From positions 1 to 33,567 of the forward strand of contig NZ_BAGL01000009.1 of NCBI RefSeq assembly GCF_000308875.1: a stretch of 33,567 nucleotides of DNA, read 5' to 3'. Positions 7,420 through 14,257 of this stretch are shown piece after piece. This DNA is from Nocardia transvalensis NBRC 15921. GTDB lineage: Bacteria > Actinomycetota > Actinomycetes > Mycobacteriales > Mycobacteriaceae. Both the position numbers and the translations under genes were made by a program. The notes below the pieces were generated by a model. It saw only the letters and a program-made list of their open reading frames with translations. It was not told the DNA's origin and did not search any database. Within the stretch, counting starts at the first letter, position 1; each line of letters begins with the position of its first letter.

Positions 7420-8346
7420 TCACGGTTCGGGATCTGCTTCGCTTGCATGCAGCGGGTCGGCGTGGTCCAGTACGCGAATGAACTGATGTTCGGTCCGTTT
7501 TCGCTCGCCAAAACGGTCGGAACTCTTGACGGTGCGTACTTCAATCCGCAGGTAGACGTCCCAGGGAAGGTTCTTGGCCGTTTCTGGTGGAACTTGGACG
7601 ATGTCGATCTTTCGTTTGCCCAACCCTGGCCGCAGCTGCACCTGCGCGAACTCGCTGCCGAGCGTGATGCCCGCCAGATCTCCAGCTTGTACCTCGATCT
7701 CGACTGTGCCTTGCGGTTCGAACAAGCGGTTTGCGCGTTGCCGTCCACGGCTGGTGAGTCGAGACTTCCGTCGGCGCCCGTTGTGTTGCGACAGATCAAT
7801 CTCGACTCCGGCGTCGGCTTTGTCGAGCGATTCGATCAACAACCGCAGTCGGTGGGCCAAGTTGTGCGGGACGTTGTCGGCGGTCCAGCGAACGGGGATC
7901 TCGTCGCTCTCAAGCAAGTCGTGCAGGTCCAAAACGCGAATGAGGGCGAGTTCGAGGGGAGACGGGCCGACCATCGCCAGCTCTTCCTCTGAGGGGGTGT
8001 CGGCGGCGAACGGTGCGAGAGGAAGGACGACGCTGCCGGCGTGAACCTCGCGGAACCCGATGGAGAGCTGTTCGGCTGTATCGGTTGGAGCGGCCGCGCG
8101 AACCTCGCGATCAAGCTGACTGAAAATCTCAGCGGCGGCCGCGTTGAACAGGCCATCATCGAATGGTTGACCGGTCAGTTTGATGCTGGCGAATCCTGGC
8201 AGAGATGCTGCAGGTTCGAACTGGCGCAGTCCTTCGAGCATCGTCGCACGGAGATAGGACGAGGCGGGCTCGTCATCGACTTCATCGATGTCTGGATCGG
8301 GCCGGTAGTTCTGTATGAGGTGTGGGAACTGGTCGCGGACGCTCAC
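7420..8346 (-). CDS. Unknown protein co-encoded with nucleotidyltransferase
   Basis: This 308-residue protein starts at GTG 8346 and overlaps the upstream nucleotidyltransferase stop by 4 nt. It has no family I can name. Residues about 55-115 form a mixed alpha/beta part with I-G-F-R-E-V-H-A-G-S-V-V-L-P-L-A-P, a GS-V-x-LP pattern seen in several conflict-associated unknown proteins. Residues about 125-180 are helical and acidic; about 190-210 are strongly basic (R-R-R-K-S-R-L-T-S-R-G-R-Q-R). The C-terminal 100 residues are beta strands. The basic patch suggests nucleic-acid contact. The two-gene block may be a toxin-antitoxin or defence pair; this rests on context. Confidence 0.7.
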   Translation of the reverse strand: MSVRDQFPHLIQNYRPDPDIDEVDDEPASSYLRATMLEGLRQFEPAASLPGFASIKLTGQPFDDGLFNAAAAEIFSQLDREVRAAAPTDTAEQLSIGFREVHAGSVVLPLAPFAADTPSEEELAMVGPSPLELALIRVLDLHDLLESDEIPVRWTADNVPHNLAHRLRLLIESLDKADAGVEIDLSQHNGRRRKSRLTSRGRQRANRLFEPQGTVEIEVQAGDLAGITLGSEFAQVQLRPGLGKRKIDIVQVPPETAKNLPWDVYLRIEVRTVKSSDRFGERKRTEHQFIRVLDHADPLHASEADPEP

Positions 8347-8918
8347 AGCCGGACCTCCAAGTAGCCTCGGCGGCTGTCACAGCCTTCTATCGAGGGTAGA
8401 TCAGACCCGTCGATTCGGCAGCGTTCCCACCAGTCGTCCAACCGACCTCGGTCGCTGAGATATGCCTGCTGGTCGCCGTCCAGCGATGCATCCGCACGGT
8501 GCGGTTGCACAACGGGATACCAGCGAAGGGGGAACACCTCCAGACCGTACCGCTGTTTGATCCCGTCACGATGCTGGGTGAGCTTCCTGATCATCTTTGA
8601 TCCCGGTTTGCCGTGTGCTTCGTCGGCGAGCTTGCCGTCGATGACCGGTGTGATGTCGATGTCGCCCGGATCAACTTTGGAGGATGCGAAACTTCCCGCG
8701 ATCCAAAACGAGCGAAGCAGGGGTGAGGGAGATTGCAGTTTGTCTGACGTGTCCTGCCAGTGAGCGACGTAGGTGAGGAGACCTGCGAACAACGGGTTGC
8801 GCGTGTACGAGGTCGTGAACTCGTCGGCCAAGACGAGCCGGTCTTGGACCTCTTGGAGTGTGCACGAGTAGCGACCAGGGGGTATGTACCCGGTTGCGTC
8901 GTCGAACGCGGGGATCAA
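8343..8918 (-). CDS. DUF6932-like nucleotidyltransferase-fold protein
   Basis: The start is TTG 8918, because AAAGGAGG stands 5 nt before it; a GTG at 8969 lacks such a site. That gives 191 residues. L-I-P-A-F-D-D-A-T-G-Y-I-P-P-G-R-Y opens the protein, as in DUF6932-type proteins. The polymerase-beta-like nucleotidyltransferase core follows as I-A-G-S-F-A-S-S-K (residues 73-81) and P-G-D-I-D-I (84-89), with the two metal-binding aspartates D86 and D88. Related minimal nucleotidyltransferases act as antitoxins or modify tRNA or protein. It is followed by an overlapping gene of unknown function. Cytoplasmic. Confidence 0.72.
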   Translation of the reverse strand: MIPAFDDATGYIPPGRYSCTLQEVQDRLVLADEFTTSYTRNPLFAGLLTYVAHWQDTSDKLQSPSPLLRSFWIAGSFASSKVDPGDIDITPVIDGKLADEAHGKPGSKMIRKLTQHRDGIKQRYGLEVFPLRWYPVVQPHRADASLDGDQQAYLSDRGRLDDWWERCRIDGSDLPSIEGCDSRRGYLEVRL

Positions 8919-9166
8919 CCGCGCCTCCTTTCCCCAGTGGCGGCTCAAGGTTGGAGAGCTGCACTCCACCCAGCGCTAGGGACTATCTTTCGCTCGCGCC
9001 CCGGTGTTACCTAGATCTCACCGGGCGCAGCCGCTGGTGGTTGACCGAATTTGAACGGCGACCTGGTCACGGCCTGTGCCCATCACCGTGGACTGCTGAC
9101 GTTTGAGCGCATGGCCTTCGAGATCGAACCGTGGAACCGACATCATGGGACACCACAGGCGGGCTC

Positions 9167-10279
9167 TCAACCCAGTACTGCACGTACATCGGTCCACTGC
9201 TTCTTGCCGCGGTGCGCGTAACGCTGAGTTGTTGCGAGGCTGGCATGCCCAAGGAGTCGGGAGACTTCCTCGATCGGAATTCCCTTCTCTAGCAATCGAC
9301 TGGCATAGGTGTGCCGGAGGTCGTGAAGGCGTGTGTGTCCGACCTTCCGTCTGGTCTTGCCCTTGCCGATGTAGGCGATACGGACCGATGCGTCGAAGCG
9401 GTTCCGGAGGTTCGACGGGTCGAAGGGCCGGCCGTCGACGTGGGCAAGCACGAGTCCGGTGTGCACTCGAGCGTCCTTCGGGTACTGCATGGGGCTCGGT
9501 GCCGGACGGCCGTATCCGACCTGGTGAAGGTGTTTGCGCAACAACTTGGTCAGGGTCGCGCCGATCGGAATCGCCCGGCGTTCGTAGTCTTTCGGGGCCT
9601 TCATCTCCTGTTCGACAGGGTCATAGCCCCATTCGATGTTGATCACGCGGCATTCGAGATCGACGCTCTCCCAGTGCAGCGCCATGGCCTCACCTAGTCG
9701 CATGCCTGTGCCGAGGAGCGTTTCGAACACAAGGGTGTCGAAGTCGCTGAGAGACACCTTGATTGCCGAAATTTCGCTGTCATCGAGGTAGTGCTCCGGC
9801 ATGGGGCCGGGTTTGGGGAGGACGATGCCCTTGCATGGGTTCGACGTGATGAGCCGAGCGTTCAGAGCGGCCTTCATCGAGGCGCTGAGCAGTCGATAGC
9901 ACTTGGTCACCGTCGACGGAGCCATGCCGCTGCGTGTGAGGTCGGTCACCCACTTCTGGACTGCATCCGTGTCGATCTCGCGCAGCGGAGTCCGTTGCCA
10001 GCGTGGCCGGACATGGTCCCGGAGGCGGCCCTGATCGGATCTGTCTGTGCTCTTCGCCACAATCCGGACGGTTTGCCAGCGTTCTTCCCACTCGCCCCAG
10101 GTCATCGTTCGCGCCGCGGCCGGCGTCGGCGCGTCGCGCTCGTCCACTTCCTTCTTGGCCGCCTGCCGCACCGCCTCGTCCTTCCGCGTGAAGGTGCCCG
10201 GCAGGTACCTCTTCTCGCCTCCAGAGCCGCGGTAGCCACCCCTATAGCGGCCGCTAGGAAGTTTCTCGGCCCAAGCCAT
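9167..10279 (-). CDS. Tyrosine site-specific integrase
   Basis: The 370-residue recombinase has all three parts: an N-terminal arm-binding segment (G-R-Y-R-G-G-Y-R, residues 10-17), a SAM-like core-binding domain (about 60-150) and a catalytic domain. The catalytic residues are R194 (G-T-G-M-R-L-G-E), H319/R322 (R-L-H-D-L-R-H-T-Y), H345 (L-L-G-H-A-S) and Y354 (T-T-Q-R-Y-A-H). Nothing is missing, so it should be active. It starts 64 bp from an intact tRNA-Lys on the other strand and about 250 bp from a broken tRNA-Lys, the expected place of its attachment site. No excisionase gene is obvious next to it. Confidence 0.96.
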   Translation of the reverse strand: MAWAEKLPSGRYRGGYRGSGGEKRYLPGTFTRKDEAVRQAAKKEVDERDAPTPAAARTMTWGEWEERWQTVRIVAKSTDRSDQGRLRDHVRPRWQRTPLREIDTDAVQKWVTDLTRSGMAPSTVTKCYRLLSASMKAALNARLITSNPCKGIVLPKPGPMPEHYLDDSEISAIKVSLSDFDTLVFETLLGTGMRLGEAMALHWESVDLECRVINIEWGYDPVEQEMKAPKDYERRAIPIGATLTKLLRKHLHQVGYGRPAPSPMQYPKDARVHTGLVLAHVDGRPFDPSNLRNRFDASVRIAYIGKGKTRRKVGHTRLHDLRHTYASRLLEKGIPIEEVSRLLGHASLATTQRYAHRGKKQWTDVRAVLG

Positions 10280-10343
10280 CTGGATCCATCCTCTGCACGA
10301 TTCGGGGCGCAGCGGCGGGCGCTGGTAGTCTGTCTCGCGCCGA

Positions 10344-10416
10344 GCCCCTTTAGCTCAGTTGGTAGAGCTGGTGACTTTTAATCACTAGGTCGCAGGTTCG
10401 AGCCCTGCAGGGGGCA
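10344..10416 (+). tRNA. tRNA-Lys (anticodon TTT), complete, probably element-borne
   Basis: This is a full 73-nt cloverleaf. The acceptor GCCCCTT pairs with AGGGGGC, the D arm has AGTTGGTA, the anticodon loop is CTTTTAA, the T arm is GCAGG-TTCGAGC-CCTGC and the discriminator is A. The CCA is not fully encoded. Its anticodon stem (GGTGA/TCACT) differs from that of the broken tRNA-Lys nearby (ACGGA/TCCGC), so it is not a simple duplicate. It lies between integrase and attachment site, hence likely part of the element. Confidence 0.95.
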
Positions 10417-10424
10417 CAGTCTCG

Positions 10425-10464
10425 ACGGGGACTCCGCAGTTCTGGCTGCTGAGTCCCCGTTTTG
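10425..10464 (+). terminator. Rho-independent terminator after tRNA-Lys
   Basis: ACGGGGACTC and GAGTCCCCGT form a perfect 10-bp stem around a 16-nt loop, followed by TTT. It starts 8 bp after the tRNA. Confidence 0.85.
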
Positions 10465-10470
10465 CTGTCT

Positions 10471-10492
10471 CTGCCCCACGACTGCCCCATGA
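10471..10492. repeat. Tandem 11-bp direct repeats, probable integrase arm sites
   Basis: CTGCCCCACGA is followed directly by CTGCCCCATGA, differing at one base. They lie between the integrase gene and the presumed crossover site at 10524-10540. Arm-type binding sites of tyrosine integrases typically appear as such short direct repeats. Confidence 0.55.
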
Positions 10493-10503
10493 TTCTAGCG
10501 TTT

Positions 10504-10531
10504 CCGCAGGTCAGATCGTCAACACCTGCGG
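10504..10531. repeat. Inverted repeat CCGCAGGT / ACCTGCGG next to the crossover site
   Basis: The 8-bp arms at 10504-10511 and 10524-10531 enclose 12 nt. The right arm is also the end of the tRNA homology (anticodon stem plus variable loop). It may be a core-type integrase site or a hairpin at the element boundary. Confidence 0.6.
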
Positions 10532-10570
10532 ATTAAAAGTCCGTAGCTCTACCAACTGAGCTATAGGGGC
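10524..10570 (-). pseudogene. 5' two-thirds of host tRNA-Lys (TTT), broken at the attachment site
   Basis: Read from 10570 leftwards, GCCCCTA, TA, GCTC-AGTTGGTA-GAGC, then an anticodon arm with loop CTTTTAA are all regular. After the variable-loop bases AGGT the expected T arm and 3' acceptor strand are absent and unrelated DNA follows. The remnant keeps the first 47 nt. This fits integration of the element at the anticodon/variable region, with the missing 3' part at the far left end of the element, outside the window. I take 10524-10540 as the right attachment core. Confidence 0.85.
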
Positions 10571-11464
10571 GCGGCTCGCAAGTCTAATGGGCTGTCCGCG
10601 CGATCGGTAACCGGTATCCGGGGTGGGGGATTCGTGCTGGTTGGTGTGGGTTGTCCGGATGCGGCCGGGGCGGGCGTCCGGTCGTGGCGGCGGCCGGGCC
10701 GGTGTAGGCGGCGTGTGGGGAGGTATGCGGTGCGCGCGGGGTCGCGATCGGGACGGCGAAGGTTCCGGATGGTGACGACTGATACATGTCGGGGCCTCCG
10801 GTCGATACGACTGGGGCAGTGGCGGTCCGGGCAATCGCTTTGGTTCCCAATTTGTTTGAGAGCAGAAGTATGGAAATATCAACCAATCGTGGTGCGTGGC
10901 AACGTAATTGGTACCGGAGGTGAGTGTGTCGGTGGATCGGCCGGGGGGACGGCGGAGGAACGGGCGGGCGAGTTCGGCGGGCGGTGGTTCGCCGGGGCGG
11001 AGTTCGCCCGGCCCTGAACGGCGCTGGCGCGCGGTGGAATTCGCGAAAGGAACCAAACGCCCAACCGGTTGCTATGAATTTGCCATAGGGGAAGAAACGC
11101 GATTCGGCGAACTGACTTGCCGGTACGGCCTACGGTGGGTGCAGTTTCGGGGTACGGTGACCGCTTGGTGAATTCCGGAAGAACCGGGAGTGCCCCGGCG
11201 GGATGGGATTCGGCCTATGGTTGATGTGCCCGAAGAATGTCGCGACCGGTCAGGCCGATCGCGATGCCCTGGAGATCGCGTCGCAGGAGGCAGATCCGAA
11301 ACGAAGAAAACGCCCGGGTGCGCACCCCCTGCGGCGCACACGGGCGTCGAGAACTATACCAGCCAGTGCGTTTCAGGTTTTCTCGCGAGTTTCCATACCA
11401 AAAGTTTGAAAAACCGGGCAGTAGCCCGAGCTGAAGTATTTGAAAATCTCATAACCTTCGCGTC
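10571..11464. other. Gene-poor chromosomal stretch
   Basis: No convincing gene is seen. Several open frames exist on both strands but translate to low-complexity Arg/Pro/Gly sequence without ribosome sites. The only clear structure is the hairpin at 11304-11346. A-T-richer pieces near 10850-10900 and 11060-11100 could hold promoters, but I cannot assign them. Confidence 0.55.
11304..11346 (-). terminator. Terminator-like hairpin reading leftwards
   Basis: The arms 11311-11323 and 11334-11346 pair over 13 positions with one mismatch around a 10-nt loop. On the minus strand TTTTCTTCG follows directly. No minus-strand gene ends here, so it either stops antisense transcription from the regulator region or ends an unannotated small RNA. 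Confidence 0.5.
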
Positions 11465-11490
11465 GAAGACTGTTCCTAATGGGAGTCTTC
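11465..11490. promoter_or_regulatory. Inverted repeat before TetR-family gene, candidate operator
   Basis: GAAGACT (11465-11471) and AGTCTTC (11484-11490) are exact complements spaced by 12 bp, 26 bp in total, and end 32 bp before the start codon. The length matches operators bound by gamma-butyrolactone-receptor-type TetR proteins, although the bases do not obviously match their consensus. Confidence 0.4.
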
Positions 11491-11522
11491 CGGCGGCAAG
11501 TAGCTTCGGAGGCGTTTCGAGC

Positions 11523-12182
11523 ATGGCACGGCAGCAAGAGCGGGCCCGCCGGACACGTGCGGCGATCATCAGGTCCGCCGCCGTTGAATTCGGGAAGAGC
11601 GGTTATGCCGCGGCATCGCTCAACCGCATATTGGAAGGATCACGCGCCACCAAGGGCGCCATGTACTTCCACTTCGACTCCAAGGAGGATCTGGCGCGCG
11701 CGGTCTTGGACGCGGCCGTGGAGCGCTATCGCGCGACCACCGAAAGATGGCTCACCCGAACGGATCTCGGGGCCCTGGACATCATGCACGGGATGATCGA
11801 CGAGATCGCGCTGCGGCTCGAGAACGACATCATCATCCAGGCCGAGTTCCGTCTCATCATCGAACCGGAGTTCTACCGCGACGTGCAGGCCGGCGGCGGG
11901 CGCATCCTCGGCCGGGCCGTCCGGCTGCTGGCCGTCCGCGCGGTCGAGCAGAAGCAACTGCGGCAGGACTCCGACCCGGACCGGTTCACCCGCACCCTCG
12001 CCGCCGCGCTGGCCGGCCAGCGCTACATCATCGACCTGCTGGGCGGCGGCATCGACCTGCGTGGCCGGTTCACCGAGGCGCTGGAGGTGATCATCGAATC
12101 CATGTCCACCCCCGAGTGGCTCGACGAGTTCCGGCGGGTCGGCTGGCGCGCGTCCGCTCGCTTGGAGGACCTCGGCGTCTAA
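11523..12182 (+). CDS. TetR-family regulator, ScbR/gamma-butyrolactone-receptor type
   Basis: The 219-residue protein has an N-terminal helix-turn-helix (R-A-A-I-I-R-S-A-A-V-E-F, then G-Y-A-A-A-S-L-N-R-I-L and K-G-A-M-Y-F-H-F-D-S-K-E-D-L-A). The K-G-A-M/L-Y-F-H-F run is typical of butyrolactone-autoregulator receptors and relatives. The C-terminal ligand domain is helical and ends S-T-P-E-W-L-D-E-F. The start is ATG 11523 with GGAGG upstream; the frame is open for 330 bases before this, but that part lacks a ribosome site and protein-like composition. No butyrolactone synthase gene is in the window, so ligand and targets are unknown. Confidence 0.9.
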   Translation: MARQQERARRTRAAIIRSAAVEFGKSGYAAASLNRILEGSRATKGAMYFHFDSKEDLARAVLDAAVERYRATTERWLTRTDLGALDIMHGMIDEIALRLENDIIIQAEFRLIIEPEFYRDVQAGGGRILGRAVRLLAVRAVEQKQLRQDSDPDRFTRTLAAALAGQRYIIDLLGGGIDLRGRFTEALEVIIESMSTPEWLDEFRRVGWRASARLEDLGV

Positions 12183-12301
12183 GGTCCACGAGCCCAGCTG
12201 GGCCTCTGACCAGCCGATTTGGATGTCACGATCGTGCTGTCATAAGCTATGCGGGCTCCCAACGGACGCCGTTGAGAAACGGACCGGAGAAATCCGGCCG
12301 G

Positions 12302-12374
12302 GCCCCCTTCGTCTAGCGGCCTAGGACGCCGCCCTTTCAAGGCGGTAGCGCGGGTTCGAATCCCGTAGGGGGTA
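12302..12374 (+). tRNA. tRNA-Glu (anticodon TTC)
   Basis: The 73-nt cloverleaf has acceptor GCCCCCT/AGGGGGT with a G-U first pair as in other actinobacterial tRNA-Glu, anticodon stem CCGCC/GGCGG with loop CTTTCAA, and T loop TTCGAAT. It is the first of a Glu-Asp-Phe cluster. Confidence 0.97.
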
Positions 12375-12403
12375 CGGTGGCAACACCGTTGGAAGCAGAG
12401 CAA

Positions 12404-12477
12404 GGCCCTGTGGCGCAGTTGGTTAGCGCGCCGCCCTGTCACGGCGGAGGTCGCGGGTTCGAGTCCCGTCAGGGTCG
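12404..12477 (+). tRNA. tRNA-Asp (anticodon GTC)
   Basis: This 74-nt cloverleaf has acceptor GGCCCTG/CAGGGTC, anticodon loop CTGTCAC, T loop TTCGAGT and discriminator G. It lies 29 bp after tRNA-Glu. Confidence 0.97.
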
Positions 12478-12512
12478 CAAGACATATACCAGGCATTCGG
12501 TACGGGTGCCCC

Positions 12513-12586
12513 GGCCAGGTAGCTCAGTTGGTACGAGCGTCCGCCTGAAAAGCGGAAGGTCGCCGGTTCGATCCCGGCCTTGGCCA
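12513..12586 (+). tRNA. tRNA-Phe (anticodon GAA)
   Basis: This 74-nt cloverleaf has acceptor GGCCAGG/CTTGGCC, anticodon stem CCGC/GCGG with loop CTGAAAA, T loop TTCGATC and discriminator A. It is the third tRNA of the cluster and is followed 7 bp later by a terminator. Confidence 0.97.
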
Positions 12587-12593
12587 CCCCCTC

Positions 12594-12620
12594 AGGCCCT
12601 CCCTTGCTCAGGGAGGGCCT
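12594..12620 (+). terminator. Terminator of the tRNA cluster
   Basis: AGGCCCTCCC and GGGAGGGCCT form a perfect 10-bp stem with a 7-nt loop, followed by a T-containing tract. Confidence 0.75.
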
Positions 12621-13211
12621 TCGCCTTGTTCGGGGGTGATTTGTGGGGGCATCGCCCCCACACCCCCGGACCGGGGGGCTTCGCCTCCCCGGACCCCCTG
12701 TTGGTGGGGTTCAGTAGGCGGTCGTTTCCCGGATCCTGTTGGTGGGGTGGAGTTGGGCTGTCGTGTCTCCGGTGTAGTACTGGGTTGTTGTCGCAAAGGC
12801 TCCTGATTTTCGCCCTTCGCTCACGCTCCGCTCAGTCTCCTTCCTTGCTTGGTTGATCTGCGGGAATCGGTGTGGGGGTGGTGTTTACGGTTCAAGGTGA
12901 GTCTTTCATTTCAAGGCATACAAGGATGGGTATCTTTTGGGCATTGTGGACTCGGATATGTGTTGTCCGTAGTGAACGTATTTCCCGGGGCGGGAGTGCG
13001 ATATGACCACAATTGTCGGTGGGGGTGTGCGGGGTGGAGGGTGTAGGGGGCAGCTTCATTGTTGCTGTGCTTGTCATTGATCTTGTGGGTGGTTGAACTG
13101 TTGGTTGGGTGTGGCTGGGGGGTTTGCTGTTGCGGGGTTGGTGGTGGTAGCAAACCTGGGGGTGGGGCGTGTTGGGTGCGGGGGGTTGGGGGTGGATGGG
13201 ATGCTGGTCGC
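12621..13211. other. Gene-free stretch with G/C hairpins
   Basis: No gene is supported here. The left part has stacked hairpins, such as TGTGGGGGC/GCCCCCACA at 12642-12662 and a palindromic CCCCCGG-A-CCGGGGG just after it. The right part (12850-13200) is G/T-skewed on the plus strand, with many GGGGT runs and no family-like open frame. Confidence 0.55.
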
Positions 13212-13388
13212 ATGGGTGAAACCGATGCTGCCTGGTACTACTGCCTGAAACACCATCGCGCCGAGCAGGGGAAGCGGTGCTGGTTCGCCGATCGCATGGG
13301 GCCCTATCCGGATCAGGCGACCGCGGAGCGTGCCCTGGACATCGTCCGGGAGCGGAATGCGCGGGCCGACTCGCGCGAGGAGGACTGA
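13212..13388 (+). CDS. Small conserved-type actinobacterial protein
   Basis: The 58-residue acidic/basic protein reads A-W-Y-Y-C-L-K-H-H-R-A-E-Q-G-K-R-C-W, then G-P-Y-P-D-Q-A-T-A-E-R-A-L-D. This Trp/Tyr-Cys opening followed by a G-P-Y-x-x-x-x-x-A-E-x-A-L helix looks like small conserved proteins of actinobacteria of unknown role. The frame is open upstream, but the preceding sequence is low-complexity, so I start at ATG 13212. The two cysteines could bind a metal. Confidence 0.65.
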   Translation: MGETDAAWYYCLKHHRAEQGKRCWFADRMGPYPDQATAERALDIVRERNARADSREED

Positions 13389-13519
13389 GGGGCGGTCGCC
13401 GATTCCCCCGGAGCTAACTCGTACCCGCTCGTGGTGGTGGGCTACGGTTCCAAGAGCAGAATCGTGCCCGCACCCACGCGCGGGCGTGCAGCCGGGTCGA
13501 ATCGAGCGGAGGGCGACTT

Positions 13520-14257
13520 GTGAAGGTGACCGTGGTGGTGCCGACCTACAACGAGCGGGAGAACCTGCCGGTGGCGGTGGAGCGGCTGACCGCACTACCG
13601 GTCGCCGATCTGCACGTCCTGGTCGTCGACGACAACTCGCCGGACGGCACCGGCGAGGTCGCCGACAAACTCGCCGCCGAACTGCCCGCCGTGGTGAGCG
13701 TGCTGCACCGCACCGAGAAGGACGGTCTCGGCCGCGCCTACATCGCGGGCATCACCCGCGCGCTCGACGAGGGCGCCGACGTCGTCATCCAGATGGACGC
13801 CGACCTGTCCCACCCGGCCGAGGTCATTCCGGCCATGCTGGACAAGCTGACCGGCCCGGACAGCGAGGGGGACAAGCCGGTCGGCGTCGTCCTCGGCTCG
13901 CGCTACGTGCCGGGCGGATCCACCGCCGCGGAGTGGAAGTGGTACCGCAAGGCGCTGTCCGCGTGGGCCAACTTCTACGTCAACGCCATCCTGCGGCTGG
14001 GGGTCAAGGACGCCACCGCCGGATTCAAGGCGTGGAAGGCCGATACGCTGCGCGCCATCGACGTCGCCTCGATCCACAGCAACGGCTACTCCTTCCAGGT
14101 CGAGATGAACTACCGGACCATCAAGAAGGGCATCGCCATCGCCGAGGTGCCGATCCGTTTCGAGGAACGCACCACGGGCGACTCCAAGATGAGCCTGAAG
14201 GTCCAGCTCGAATCGGCCGCCATGCCGTGGAAGCTCCTGTTCGGCAGGAGCGTCTGA
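13520..14257 (+). CDS. ppm1: Polyprenol monophosphomannose synthase (GT2 family)
   Basis: The 245-residue GT-A glycosyltransferase moves mannose from GDP-mannose to polyprenol phosphate, giving the lipid-linked mannose donor used outside the membrane for lipomannan, lipoarabinomannan and protein mannosylation. V-V-V-P-T-Y-N-E-R-E-N-L opens the nucleotide fold, V-V-D-D-N-S-P-D-G-T follows, and M-D-A-D-L-S-H-P (about residues 92-99) is the metal-binding DxD. G-S-R-Y-V-P-G-G and the F-E-E-R-T-x-G-x-S-K-M motif near the end are typical of dolichol/polyprenol-phosphate mannose synthases. Start GTG 13520 has GGAGG at 8 nt. No Lnt domain is fused or adjacent, unlike Mycobacterium tuberculosis Ppm1. 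Its stop directly abuts that of the convergent acyltransferase gene. Confidence 0.95.
   Translation: MKVTVVVPTYNERENLPVAVERLTALPVADLHVLVVDDNSPDGTGEVADKLAAELPAVVSVLHRTEKDGLGRAYIAGITRALDEGADVVIQMDADLSHPAEVIPAMLDKLTGPDSEGDKPVGVVLGSRYVPGGSTAAEWKWYRKALSAWANFYVNAILRLGVKDATAGFKAWKADTLRAIDVASIHSNGYSFQVEMNYRTIKKGIAIAEVPIRFEERTTGDSKMSLKVQLESAAMPWKLLFGRSV

Noticed and set aside
8211..8230. GGTTCGAAC resembling a tRNA T loop, as possible left end of the element
   Set aside because: It lies inside the coding frame of the 308-residue protein and no tRNA 3' half surrounds it.
10634..11171. Open frames between tRNA-Lys and the TetR gene
   Set aside because: Low-complexity Gly/Arg translations on both strands, no ribosome site, no known domain.
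11190..11522. N-terminal extension of the TetR protein
   Set aside because: The extra 111 residues lack protein-like composition and would precede the normal N-terminal DNA-binding helix.
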